Below, piece after piece: positions 6,832 through 13,337 of a DNA stretch of 28,160 nt. Within the stretch, counting starts at the first letter, position 1. The number at the start of each line of letters is the position of its first letter. Position numbers and translations under genes: made by a program. The notes below the pieces were generated by a model. That model was not told where the DNA came from. It saw nothing but the letters and a program-made list of their open reading frames with translations, and ran no database searches. Source of the stretch: a virus; IMG/VR virus record IMGVR_UViG_3300036770_005527, positions 1-28,160 of that record; one strand, 5' to 3'.

Positions 6832-7183
6832 CCTTTTCTGGATTCCAGTCATCAATAGCGCTAGTAGATAAAATTGGCTTAACTGTTTTTGAAAAATATT
6901 CAGACGAAGGATCTTTAAACCATGACAATATTTGATCGAAGTCCATTATTCTTTTTTCTATAGTATTGTTATCGTATCTTAAATTTACATCATACTTGTT
7001 GTCTTCTAGCATTACATATGTTACTCTGGCACAGAACTTTCCATCAACAAAAACTCTGAATCCATAATCTGAAGAATTAACTGTGGATCCAGAAATTGGA
7101 ATTGTGCTAAGACTTACTTTTTTTCTAATTGAATCTATAACTTCTGATTCAATTAACAAATCATAGTTTTCTTGCTCTTCCAT
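6824..7183 (-). CDS. Hypothetical protein, 119 aa, inside the oxygenase cluster
   Basis: Not recognised. A soluble protein with several short beta strands (about residues 40-80) and one Cys. It has no iron-binding motif, so it is not a degenerate oxygenase. It is packed between two oxygenases with a 3-nt gap on one side and an overlap on the other, so it is co-expressed and may be an accessory or substrate-handling factor. It is the only gene of unknown fold among the clustered oxygenases apart from the 55-aa Cys protein at 8964. Confidence 0.6.
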   Translation of the reverse strand: MEEQENYDLLIESEVIDSIRKKVSLSTIPISGSTVNSSDYGFRVFVDGKFCARVTYVMLEDNKYDVNLRYDNNTIEKRIMDFDQILSWFKDPSSEYFSKTVKPILSTSAIDDWNPEKDA

Positions 7184-7186
7184 TAT

Positions 7187-8050
7187 TTACTCCTTTATAA
7201 TAAGATCAACAACTATGCCCTCTGGCACAGTTCCTTCTTTTATTGCATTTTCTTGATTTCTTCTTGCATTAGATTTAAGCTGAACGTTGCTCAAATCAAC
7301 ATCATCAGTCATTTCATATGGATCTGAACCTAAAAATTTTCTAGTTCCTTCTGCATCATTTTCAAATGGCTCTAATATTTTATCTTTCCATTTAGACTTT
7401 AATTTATCTTGAAGAATTCTTTCTTTAAATATTAGTGATTCCATTTCTTGAAGTTCTTCTTCGTTGTACCATGAATCTGCATAGTCCCAAAAAACACATA
7501 TTGTATATCTTGTTCCTTCGGTTACTTCTGTGACTCCATGTATATTTTCTACTCCTCCTGGAAAAGCTAAAAATGTTCCGCTTTCAAGCTTTAGGCTAAT
7601 ATCATGATCTCTAAATGTTAATATTCCTCCACTGTAGTTTTCATTAAGGTAAAGTCCGCTAAACCATTTATTATCTCTCCATCCAGAGTCATTGCCTTCT
7701 AAATCTGAATTATCGGAATGATCCCTTGCAAAAGCTCCGACTTCCCATTTTTGTGCATGCATGCTGTTAATTTTCATAGGCCTTCCAGCAGCATCAGATA
7801 CGTACTGTATCATCTTTTGTCTAAGTTCTTCTAGATACTGTTCTGATATTTTTGTTTTATGATTTACTTTTAAAGGTTCTTTTATATGCATTCCATATGA
7901 CTCATAAAAACAAATTTGATTCCAGTCTGAGTATGCGGCGTTAAAAAAGTTAATTAATTCATTACATTCCTCTAAACTAATGAAATTATTGTATTTTGTA
8001 ATACTATTTCCACCTAGAATTTGTTTATCTATAGAATCTAATTGAACCAT
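7187..8050 (-). CDS. 2OG-Fe(II) oxygenase, duplicated pair member A
   Basis: 287 aa. Triad H111-S-D113 and H171, and R181 for 2OG. The core carries SGGILTFRDHDI and the FLAFPGGVENIHGV turn. It aligns along its whole length with the gene at 8051, including a C-terminal extension of about 90 residues after the catalytic domain that ends in SNARRNQENAI. That extension is not part of the usual P4H fold and is rich in charged helices. A 71-bp stretch (7743-7813) and a 41-bp stretch (7236-7276) are identical in DNA to member B. The start is 1 nt from the stop of the upstream gene. Confidence 0.85.
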   Translation of the reverse strand: MVQLDSIDKQILGGNSITKYNNFISLEECNELINFFNAAYSDWNQICFYESYGMHIKEPLKVNHKTKISEQYLEELRQKMIQYVSDAAGRPMKINSMHAQKWEVGAFARDHSDNSDLEGNDSGWRDNKWFSGLYLNENYSGGILTFRDHDISLKLESGTFLAFPGGVENIHGVTEVTEGTRYTICVFWDYADSWYNEEELQEMESLIFKERILQDKLKSKWKDKILEPFENDAEGTRKFLGSDPYEMTDDVDLSNVQLKSNARRNQENAIKEGTVPEGIVVDLIIKE

Positions 8051-8962
8051 TTAGAGCTCCTCATTATATTTATTTAGGTCCATATCTACAATAACTCCCT
8101 CTGGAACCCGATTCTCTTTTATTGCATTTTCTTGATTTCTTCTTGCATTAGATTTCATTTGACCTGGAGTCAGCGTATCTTTAAATCCAGGTGGTAAAAG
8201 ATCTGGATTGTCTAACCCAGCATAAGGGTCATCCAATATAGGGTGAGCTTCTCCTAGCTTCCATCTCTCTTTCAATCTATACTGATGAATTCTTTCTTTC
8301 ATTATAAGTCTTTCCATTTCGGTTAATTCTGCTTCTGAATACCAAGCATCAGCATAATCCCAAAATATCACAATAGTATATCTTGTGCCAGACTCAACCT
8401 CAGTGACAGAATGTATGTTTTCCATTCCTCCAGGAAAAGATATAAACGTTCCAGTTTCTGGAGAAACATCTATATTATGATCTCTAAACTTTAAAACACC
8501 TCCAGAATAATCTGGTTGGGCATTCAAATAGATTCCAGCAAACTGTTTGTTATCGCTCCACCCCATATCATTTCCTTCTAAGTCTGAGCTATCTGAATGA
8601 TCGTTTGCGTATGCGCCTTTCTCCCATTTTTGTGCATGCATGCTGTTAATTTTCATAGGCCTTCCAGCAGCATCAGATACGTACTGTATCATTCTCTGAC
8701 GCAAGTTTTGTAAATATTCTGGAGTTATTGATGTTCCGTGACCATTAGGATTGTCAAATGGTGCGATTACATGCATCCCGTAAGATCCATAAAAACAAAT
8801 TTGTCTCCACTCATCATAGAATGAATCAAAAAACTTTATTAGTTCTCTACATTCTTCTTCTGATAAAAAGTTTTTATATTCCCATATTCCAGTTCCGCCA
8901 CCACCTAAACAGATTCCATTTAGCTGACTTACTGGGTAACTTGTTTCCATTTTTGTTATCAT
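8051..8962 (-). CDS. 2OG-Fe(II) oxygenase, duplicated pair member B
   Basis: 303 aa from ATG 8962, which has GGAG 7 nt upstream; a further ATG at 8974 lies inside the preceding gene. Triad H122-S-D124 and H184, and R194 for 2OG. Compared with member A it has a Gly-rich insert (LGGGGTG) near residue 20 and an extra loop before the ISTP-like segment. It shares the C-terminal SNARRNQENAI tail. The very strong protein similarity plus two identical DNA blocks show a local tandem duplication, possibly followed by gene conversion. Confidence 0.85.
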   Translation of the reverse strand: MITKMETSYPVSQLNGICLGGGGTGIWEYKNFLSEEECRELIKFFDSFYDEWRQICFYGSYGMHVIAPFDNPNGHGTSITPEYLQNLRQRMIQYVSDAAGRPMKINSMHAQKWEKGAYANDHSDSSDLEGNDMGWSDNKQFAGIYLNAQPDYSGGVLKFRDHNIDVSPETGTFISFPGGMENIHSVTEVESGTRYTIVIFWDYADAWYSEAELTEMERLIMKERIHQYRLKERWKLGEAHPILDDPYAGLDNPDLLPPGFKDTLTPGQMKSNARRNQENAIKENRVPEGVIVDMDLNKYNEEL

Positions 8963-8963
8963 T

Positions 8964-9131
8964 TTATTCTCCATATTGCATTGATTTTAATTTTTCAAAG
9001 TGCTTGTCGCACAATGGCACCTGATTGTATATATTATCATAAGTGTGAGTAGCTGAATATTCACAGTGTGCGATAGCACAACAATTTTTTGCAGATTTAC
9101 TCATTTCATAATCATTTTTTATTCTAAACAT
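8964..9131 (-). CDS. 55-aa zinc-finger-like mini-protein
   Basis: Starts at ATG 9131, overlapping the TAA of the oxygenase upstream (TAATG); the longer frame to 9173 lies inside that gene. It contains CCAIAHC near residues 17-23 and LCDKH near 40-44, a C-n-C-n-CxxH set that could hold one zinc. The layout resembles the mini-proteins at 1420 and 12779. It ends at the ribosome-binding region of the next oxygenase. It may be a regulator or a metal carrier; there is no direct evidence. Confidence 0.6.
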   Translation of the reverse strand: MFRIKNDYEMSKSAKNCCAIAHCEYSATHTYDNIYNQVPLCDKHFEKLKSMQYGE

Positions 9132-9790
9132 TAACAATCCTCCGAAAAAGGAGCTAGCTCTACTTTTTTCCAAACATGGCCGTAAAGAATAAACCTGCTT
9201 CCAGAAGTAAGATCTTCTAGTCCATGAGTGTATTCTTTTTCAACTGGAACATTAATAAGCATTCCTTTTTTAGACTTTATTCTAATATTATTATACTTAA
9301 ATACTAAATCTCCACCCTCGTAATCATCATTTAAAACTAAAACAAGTCCCGTTGACATTATATCTTTCTGTTCTTTGGGGGACCAATGCGGAGCGCCTTC
9401 AAAATGCCATTCTAAAGTTAAATTGCTATTGTATGGATTAATAATAACTCCATTTTCATCTACTGCAGGAATATCGTATCTAGTAAATGTATAAGTTTTT
9501 TTATAAACTCCATAATCTTTAAATTCTTCTTCAATTTTAGGCATTATTGTATCACTAAGAAGTCTTACAGCCTGTGATTCATTGTCATCATATGTTGAGT
9601 TATTAGCATTTAGCCACCTGTTCCACATATTTGCTTTTGCCCCTCTTGCATGTGATCTCATAGTCCAACCGCCATCATTCATTTCCCTTTCGGTTTTATC
9701 TTTTAGGCATGCGAGTATAGTTTCGCACTCGCTATCTGAGATAAAGTCTTCTATGACCCAAACATTTTCATCTAAGTATTTTCTCTCCAT
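9131..9790 (-). CDS. 2OG-Fe(II) oxygenase with HxE triad
   Basis: 219 aa from ATG 9790, preceded by AAGGAG at 7 nt; the longer frame to 9811 lacks support. Iron ligands H129-F-E131 and H189, and R199 for 2OG. Its N-terminus and closing strand (LYGHVW) match the 6226 enzyme, so these two form a second paralogue pair in the cluster. It differs by an insert of about 15 residues (DENGVIINPY) before the HxE motif. A promoter at 9816-9845 lies just upstream, so the oxygenase run can be expressed separately from the halogenase. Confidence 0.83.
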   Translation of the reverse strand: MERKYLDENVWVIEDFISDSECETILACLKDKTEREMNDGGWTMRSHARGAKANMWNRWLNANNSTYDDNESQAVRLLSDTIMPKIEEEFKDYGVYKKTYTFTRYDIPAVDENGVIINPYNSNLTLEWHFEGAPHWSPKEQKDIMSTGLVLVLNDDYEGGDLVFKYNNIRIKSKKGMLINVPVEKEYTHGLEDLTSGSRFILYGHVWKKVELAPFSEDC

Positions 9791-9815
9791 GACACTCTCC
9801 TTTATAGACATTACT

Positions 9816-9845
9816 ATTATACCAAAAAGTGCTTAAGAACAGCAA
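9816..9845 (-). promoter_or_regulatory. Promoter for the oxygenase run
   Basis: TTGCTG (9840-9845), 18-nt spacer and TATAAT (9816-9821) on the minus strand, inside the 3' end of the membrane-protein gene. The leader of about 20 nt before ATG 9790 contains an AAGGAG site. It would give extra transcription of 9790-5484. Confidence 0.55.
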
Positions 9846-10101
9846 TTACGGATAAACCTATCCATATTATATTAAAAATGATGATAGTTGGAAGGGTTTT
9901 TAGTGTAGAGGTCCATATAAGAGCTAAACTAGATAGCATAGCAAATAAATATAGCCACCACCATTGCATGCCAAATAAAAGACCAGGAAATATTATAGCT
10001 ATTTTAGTCATAAAAGCAAAAAATTCTATAGTATTTTCTTTATTCCAATATGAACTTTTTTTCATAGAATATAAAACTATTGACATATCACTAATTTTCA
10101 T
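9817..10101 (-). CDS. Small membrane protein, 94 aa
   Basis: Three hydrophobic segments, roughly residues 28-45, 47-62 and 70-90, with a Trp-rich motif (MQWWWLY) between the first two. No family recognised. It overlaps the 3' end of the halogenase gene by 11 nt and is therefore in the same operon. It could anchor a modification complex at the membrane or act independently. Confidence 0.65.
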   Translation of the reverse strand: MKISDMSIVLYSMKKSSYWNKENTIEFFAFMTKIAIIFPGLLFGMQWWWLYLFAMLSSLALIWTSTLKTLPTIIIFNIIWIGLSVIAVLKHFLV

Positions 10102-11623
10102 TATACACGCTGTCTCTCAGATATTCGTAGTGAGTAGGGCACTGATCAATAAACTCATTTGCTTTGGATATTTTATATCTTCTCATTTTTTCAAATGGCT
10201 CTATGTCCATAATATTTTTATTAAAAGTTCTTCTTGCATGTTCGAAGCCCAAAGCGTTTTTTTCTAGGTGTCCCCAACCAACGTATACTTGACTAATAGA
10301 AGACCCATAAGAATTTTTAATACTATCGTGCATTTCATAGCTATAATTTTGTGATGTAAGATCTTTCCAGTATCTAGTGTCATCTCTTAATGACAATGCA
10401 TAGTGGGCTGACACAAAAGAAAAAGCAGACTTATAAACTTCAGTTATGTAGTAATTAAATCTATCACAATCCCAGGTTGTATATTTCTCTCTAGATAAAC
10501 AATTAACTAGGTACATAGCAGCCACATGAATAAACATAAGCCCTGTACTTTCCATTGGCTCTAAAAATCCATGAGACAATCCTATAGCCACAACATTTTT
10601 TATCCATGGAGTTTTATAATATCCATTTTTTATCTGGATATTTTTGAAATCCATGTTTTTAGATCTATTTTTGTTAACAACATCCATATTTTCAGAATCT
10701 AAAAACATTTTAAATTCTTCTAAAGCCTCATCATCACTAATATATTTATCTGAATACACATATCCACAGCCAACTCTTGACCATAGCGGTGTTTGCCAAA
10801 CCCATCCGTTGCTTAATCCCGTACACTTAGTAACCAATCCTAGTTCTTTGTTTTTATCTAAATAATCATATGGACCAAACCAAGCTTTATTGTTAGGAAG
10901 ATAGCTGCTAGTGTCTACAAAGTCTGAGTTCATTTCTTTACCCAATATTAAAGATTTAAAGCCAGTGCAATCTACAAAAAGATCAGCAAAAACACTATCT
11001 CGGTTTGATAAAGATAAACTTTCTACACAATCTTCATTTTTATTTACTTTAATTACGTCTGCAACTATTCTAGTAACTCCCTTTGGAATACAATAATTAT
11101 CCCTTAGCCAATTAGCAAACTTTATAGCATTTATTTGAAAAGCTGTGTCTCTTTCAAAAACAAAAGGTTCTAAGTAATCATTTTTTTCTAATGGAATTCT
11201 ATTTGTTTTTACCGCATAAGAATGTTTATAATAATAATCTGTAAAATCTGTAAATGGAAGTTCTGGATTTTTAAATTTTAAAATATACCAATCTTCAAAT
11301 CCATTACGTGTTTGATTTAAATCAGCATTACCAAATATATATCTACGTGTTGATCCGTTTAATTCCGCAAAGTTATCAAACGATATTCCCAATTTAAACG
11401 AAGCATCACACCCTACCATTAAGCTTTTGATATCTAAATCTAAATATCTTAACCATTCATTAAATTCTAATAGCGTTGATTCTCCTACCCCAACTGTAGG
11501 TATATTTTCGCTTTCTATAACAAATATTTTCTTTTTAGGAAAACTTTTTATAAGAGTGGCAGCAGTCATCCAGCCAGCTGAACCTCCGCCAACAATTACT
11601 ATTTTTTCTGAACTAAAAGACAT
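10091..11623 (-). CDS. Flavin-dependent tryptophan-halogenase-like protein
   Basis: 510 aa, the usual length. The FAD-binding GGGSAGWMTA lies at 12-21 and GVGEST at 45-50. K77 (FKLGI) matches the catalytic lysine that forms the chloramine in PrnA-type enzymes. The family motif WxWxxP appears as WVWQTP at 274-279, and LEPMESTGL holds E357, near the PrnA catalytic glutamate. All key residues are present, so an active halogenase or related flavin monooxygenase is likely. The family chlorinates or brominates tryptophan, indoles, other aromatics or peptides and needs a flavin reductase, which is not visible here. The start is 2 nt after the DUF1660-like micro-gene. Related genes are known in marine cyanophages. 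Confidence 0.88.
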   Translation of the reverse strand: MSFSSEKIVIVGGGSAGWMTAATLIKSFPKKKIFVIESENIPTVGVGESTLLEFNEWLRYLDLDIKSLMVGCDASFKLGISFDNFAELNGSTRRYIFGNADLNQTRNGFEDWYILKFKNPELPFTDFTDYYYKHSYAVKTNRIPLEKNDYLEPFVFERDTAFQINAIKFANWLRDNYCIPKGVTRIVADVIKVNKNEDCVESLSLSNRDSVFADLFVDCTGFKSLILGKEMNSDFVDTSSYLPNNKAWFGPYDYLDKNKELGLVTKCTGLSNGWVWQTPLWSRVGCGYVYSDKYISDDEALEEFKMFLDSENMDVVNKNRSKNMDFKNIQIKNGYYKTPWIKNVVAIGLSHGFLEPMESTGLMFIHVAAMYLVNCLSREKYTTWDCDRFNYYITEVYKSAFSFVSAHYALSLRDDTRYWKDLTSQNYSYEMHDSIKNSYGSSISQVYVGWGHLEKNALGFEHARRTFNKNIMDIEPFEKMRRYKISKANEFIDQCPTHYEYLRDSVYNEN

Positions 11624-11625
11624 TG

Positions 11626-11742
11626 TTACTTTTCAATAACCTTTTCACATCTTTCGCAACCAATATAATTTTTTCCAGTATAAGGGCACGAACCTATATT
11701 AATATACTTGTGGCTAAGTATTTTGCAGATAATTTTTTTCAT
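11626..11742 (-). CDS. 38-aa Cys-rich peptide, DUF1660-like
   Basis: Starts MKKIICKILSHKY, then CPYTGKNYIGCERC, in all four Cys and one His. The C-n-lls-HK-n-C-n-CxxC layout resembles prophage DUF1660 proteins. The ATG lies exactly 6 nt after the -10 box of a strong promoter (11749-11777), so it should be the leaderless first gene of the halogenase operon. Its ATG also overlaps the TAA of the upstream ORF (TAATG). The stop is 2 nt before the halogenase ATG. Confidence 0.65.
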   Translation of the reverse strand: MKKIICKILSHKYINIGSCPYTGKNYIGCERCEKVIEK

Positions 11743-11963
11743 TAATATATTGTACTGTCTACATTATGACCTGTCAATAGATTTTTAAAATTATTTTTTA
11801 ACCTTTTCCACTTACCCCACTCATTTGGACTGTTTAATCCTCTATACATTTGTCCAGTTTCCAAATCTATTAAAAGCCATTTTTCTGGGGCCCTGGTATG
11901 AACTGTAAGATCTATTGAGTTGTCAAAATCCTCTACAGATTCTCCATTGATTAAGTTTCTAAT
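11742..11963 (-). CDS. ORF of about 73 aa without a normal start codon
   Basis: The reading frame is clearly protein-like (polar, with Trp-rich RAPEKWLLIDLETGQMY near the middle) and ends in TAATG over the next gene. No ATG, GTG or TTG lies at its 5' end: the frame begins after a TAG near 11984, and the only early candidates are ATT at 11978 or 11963. The 31-aa ORF that ends at 11965 is in the frame 1 nt away, so a +1 shift near GGGCCTATAA would join the two into one protein of about 105 aa. Alternatives are an AUU start, a frameshift mutation, or a sequencing error. No family recognised. Confidence 0.5.
   Translation of the reverse strand: MRNLINGESVEDFDNSIDLTVHTRAPEKWLLIDLETGQMYRGLNSPNEWGKWKRLKNNFKNLLTGHNVDSTIY
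11749..11777 (-). promoter_or_regulatory. Strong leaderless promoter of the halogenase operon
   Basis: TTGACA (11772-11777), 17 nt, TACAAT (11749-11754), then 6 nt to ATG 11742. Transcription should start at or next to the A of the ATG. It lies inside the 3' end of the preceding ORF and drives 11742 down through the halogenase and likely the oxygenases. Confidence 0.8.
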
Positions 11964-11964
11964 T

Positions 11965-12060
11965 TTATAGGCCCAAATCCTCTAAAGCGTCTACTTGATC
12001 ATCAATAGACTTAATTATATCAACTGTTAGTTCGTCTGAACTATTGTTTACCTGACACAT
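11965..12060 (-). CDS. 31-aa micro-ORF, possibly the N-terminus of the next ORF
   Basis: Begins MCQVNNSSDEL and is acidic and helical. It overlaps the end of the 49-aa gene by 20 nt and has no clear ribosome-binding site. Its TAA (11965-11967) lies just where the following ORF lacks a start, 1 nt out of frame. It may therefore be the first part of a single gene read by a +1 shift or broken by an indel. I list it separately because that is what the sequence shows. Confidence 0.4.
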   Translation of the reverse strand: MCQVNNSSDELTVDIIKSIDDQVDALEDLGL

Positions 12061-12190
12061 TTTTATGTTTAGGCTTATACTCATCAAGGATAGCTTTTAC
12101 TGTCCCGTCTTTTCTAAGCCTAACAATTTTACCATCTTTAATAACTGTAGAATTAAAAGACTCATGTCTCTTATATTTACCAGATGACAT
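12041..12190 (-). CDS. 49-aa basic micro-protein
   Basis: Begins MSSGKYKRHES, Lys/Arg-rich throughout, with a short beta-hairpin-like middle (VIKDGKIVRLRKDG). The ATG overlaps the TAA of the upstream gene (TAATG). Basic character and coupling suggest a small nucleic-acid-binding protein, but no family is recognised. Confidence 0.6.
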   Translation of the reverse strand: MSSGKYKRHESFNSTVIKDGKIVRLRKDGTVKAILDEYKPKHKNVSGKQ

Positions 12191-12363
12191 TATACTTTTT
12201 TCCTACCAGTCCTTTTTGGTTGCATATTTGTTTCTCTACGAATCCCATGCTTATTAACATCTATTCTCATTGTATGTTTCTTATCTTTAATTCCAGACCT
12301 AAATTTACCTTGAGCTGGATGTTTTTTAGTAGCATCTCCAGAAGTAACTGTATTCTCTGACAC
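12190..12363 (-). CDS. 57-aa basic micro-protein
   Basis: Starts with GTG at 12363, overlapping the TAG of the Cys-rich peptide gene (TAGTG), and ends in TAATG over the next. It is strongly basic, with KKHPAQGKFRSG near the N-terminus and an RTGRKK tail, and has no Cys. Like its neighbour at 12041 it may bind DNA or RNA. Not recognised. Confidence 0.58.
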   Translation of the reverse strand: MSENTVTSGDATKKHPAQGKFRSGIKDKKHTMRIDVNKHGIRRETNMQPKRTGRKKV

Positions 12364-12461
12364 TAGTTACCCTTTACTGATTGTGATGTTACAACATTAC
12401 GATCAGCGGCAGACTCTCTTTGAGTTTCTTCTACGCTTTCGCAACCACATTCTTTACACAT
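12363..12461 (-). CDS. 32-aa peptide with MCKECGC N-terminus
   Basis: Paralogue of the adjacent 30-aa ORF. Both begin MC(I/K)ECGC (Cys at 2, 5 and 7) and then diverge into short polar tails without further Cys. The ATG overlaps the TAA of that ORF (TAATG) and the TAG overlaps the next GTG. A CxxCxC cluster at an N-terminus can bind metal. A conserved N-terminus with a variable tail is also what a leader/core peptide might look like, but there is no direct evidence for modification. Confidence 0.58.
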   Translation of the reverse strand: MCKECGCESVEETQRESAADRNVVTSQSVKGN

Positions 12462-12553
12462 TAGTTATTCCCTTGATTGGATACATCCTGGACATTAACA
12501 TCTTTAATTCCAGTTTCGCTGCCAACCATTTGGCAACCACATTCAATGCACAT
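12461..12553 (-). CDS. 30-aa peptide with MCIECGC N-terminus
   Basis: First of two tandem Cys-rich peptides, with Cys at 2, 5 and 7 followed by a polar tail ending in NQGNN. The ATG is 2 nt after the TAA of the 53-aa ORF, whose last codons give GGGCGGAAAG as a possible ribosome-binding site. Both overlaps and the paralogy with the 12363 ORF argue that it is translated. Function unknown. Confidence 0.58.
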   Translation of the reverse strand: MCIECGCQMVGSETGIKDVNVQDVSNQGNN

Positions 12554-12555
12554 TG

Positions 12556-12717
12556 TTACTTTCCGCCCTGTCCAAGTCCAGCACCATCTTGTGTTGACTT
12601 ATCTGTTGACGGGAAAGCTCCCTTTGGGTCTTGTGCATACTGAGGATTATTTCCCCATGGGGTTGTTCCTGCTGGCTTAGTGTTATTAAAGCCGTCTAAA
12701 TTTTGTCCTTCTGACAT
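12556..12717 (-). CDS. 53-aa Gly/Asn/Pro-rich protein
   Basis: Begins MSEGQNLDGFNNT, low in hydrophobics, probably unstructured, ending GLGQGGK. AGGAG 7 nt upstream gives a clear start. It opens the run of overlapping micro-ORFs that leads to the halogenase. Not recognised. Confidence 0.6.
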   Translation of the reverse strand: MSEGQNLDGFNNTKPAGTTPWGNNPQYAQDPKGAFPSTDKSTQDGAGLGQGGK

Positions 12718-12742
12718 TTTATTTCTCCTATAGGTTTTATTT

Positions 12743-12764
12743 AAGCGGGTCTAGAAGTCCGCTT
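12743..12764 (-). promoter_or_regulatory. Hairpin and extended -10 box between micro-ORFs
   Basis: AAGCGG (12743-12748) pairs with CCGCTT (12759-12764) around a 10-nt loop; no T tract follows. It lies 20-30 nt downstream (leftward) of an extended -10 box, TGATATAAT at 12773-12781, so it would be near the start of a transcript and may protect or regulate the micro-ORF message. Confidence 0.45.
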
Positions 12765-12778
12765 ATCAATCAATTATA

Positions 12779-12901
12779 TCATTTCTTGTATATTTTACTA
12801 TAACAGTCTCTACATACTTGAATTATCTTAGTTTCTGTAGAGGTAATTCTTTCTGCTTTTCTACTACAATCAGGAATTTCACATAAATCTAGTATTTCCA
12901 T
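12779..12901 (-). CDS. 40-aa Cys mini-protein, zinc-finger-like
   Basis: Begins MEILDLCEIPDC with CRDC about 20 residues later, a C-x4-C-n-CxxC set. It resembles the mini-proteins at 1420 and 8964 in spacing. The ATG is 3 nt after the TAA of the KKKAPA-repeat gene. It may bind one zinc; function unknown. Confidence 0.58.
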   Translation of the reverse strand: MEILDLCEIPDCSRKAERITSTETKIIQVCRDCYSKIYKK

Positions 12902-12904
12902 ATA

Positions 12905-13153
12905 TTACTTAATTTGATGAGGCTTTGATCCTCCGCCAGACTTCTTCTTGGCTGGTGCCTTCTTCTTGGCTGGTGCCTTCTTCTTGGCTGGTGCCTTCTT
13001 CTTGGCTGGTGCCTTCTTCTTGGCTGGTGCCTTCTTCTTGGCTGGTGCCATCTTGATGTCTTCTTTTTCTAAATCAATCTCTTCAAAAAAGCTGAGGCTA
13101 TCTACTGCTTCTGGGAAACCAAACCATCTTTTTAACTTTTTGTTCCAACTCAT
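12905..13153 (-). CDS. Histone-H1-like basic repeat protein
   Basis: 82 aa. The first 34 residues are mixed, with two Trp and an acidic stretch (EEIDLEKED). They are followed by six copies of a Lys-Lys-Lys-Ala-Pro-Ala hexapeptide and a Gly/Ser/Lys tail. The repeat matches the Lys/Ala/Pro tails of histone H1-like and actinobacterial HU-type nucleoid proteins, so DNA binding is likely. An internal ATG at residue 35 would give a pure tail protein. The ATG overlaps the TGA of the 50-aa gene upstream (ATGA). Each unit is 18 bp and identical or nearly so. Confidence 0.75.
   Translation of the reverse strand: MSWNKKLKRWFGFPEAVDSLSFFEEIDLEKEDIKMAPAKKKAPAKKKAPAKKKAPAKKKAPAKKKAPAKKKSGGGSKPHQIK
12941..13048. 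repeat. 18-bp tandem repeat, six units
   Basis: CTTCTTCTTGGCTGGTGC is repeated head to tail six times with almost no changes. It encodes the KKKAPA tail on the minus strand. The near-identity suggests recent slippage expansion. It is not a CRISPR, since the units abut with no spacers and are in frame. Confidence 0.92.
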
Positions 13154-13302
13154 ATTTTTTTACCCTTATCTTCTATCTTTCTTATTACAAAGCCTAAGAC
13201 GTCTCTTGGGCTCCATTCTGGAGGCAATTCTAAATCTCTTAATTCACTTGTAAGATCATAAATAAATTTCTTTTTTATGCTTGCAAAATTATCCCACTCC
13301 AT
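13150..13302 (-). CDS. 50-aa hypothetical protein
   Basis: Begins MEWDNFASIKKK, helical and charged, with LPPEWSPRDVLGF in the middle; Cys-free. A -10-like TAAAAT lies exactly 6 nt before the ATG (13309-13314) with TTTCCA 17 nt further up, so the mRNA may be leaderless. Its TGA overlaps the start of the KKKAPA gene. Similar small proteins occur in actinophages from memory; no function known. Confidence 0.62.
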   Translation of the reverse strand: MEWDNFASIKKKFIYDLTSELRDLELPPEWSPRDVLGFVIRKIEDKGKKI

Positions 13303-13308
13303 CTTACT

Positions 13309-13337
13309 ATTTTACCATATGTTGTATAAAATGGAAA
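13309..13337 (-). promoter_or_regulatory. Probable leaderless promoter
   Basis: TTTCCA (13332-13337), 17 nt, TAAAAT (13309-13314), 6 nt, ATG 13302. The -35 is weak (4 of 6), but the spacing equals that of the other leaderless starts here. Confidence 0.45.

Noticed and set aside
5484-9790. Fe(II)/2OG halogenases (HxG/HxA type)
   Set aside because: All have an acidic residue (D or E) at the second ligand position, so chloride binding as in SyrB2-type halogenases is not expected.
12941-13048. Possible CRISPR array
   Set aside because: Units are 18 bp, contiguous, in frame and without spacers: a protein-coding tandem repeat.
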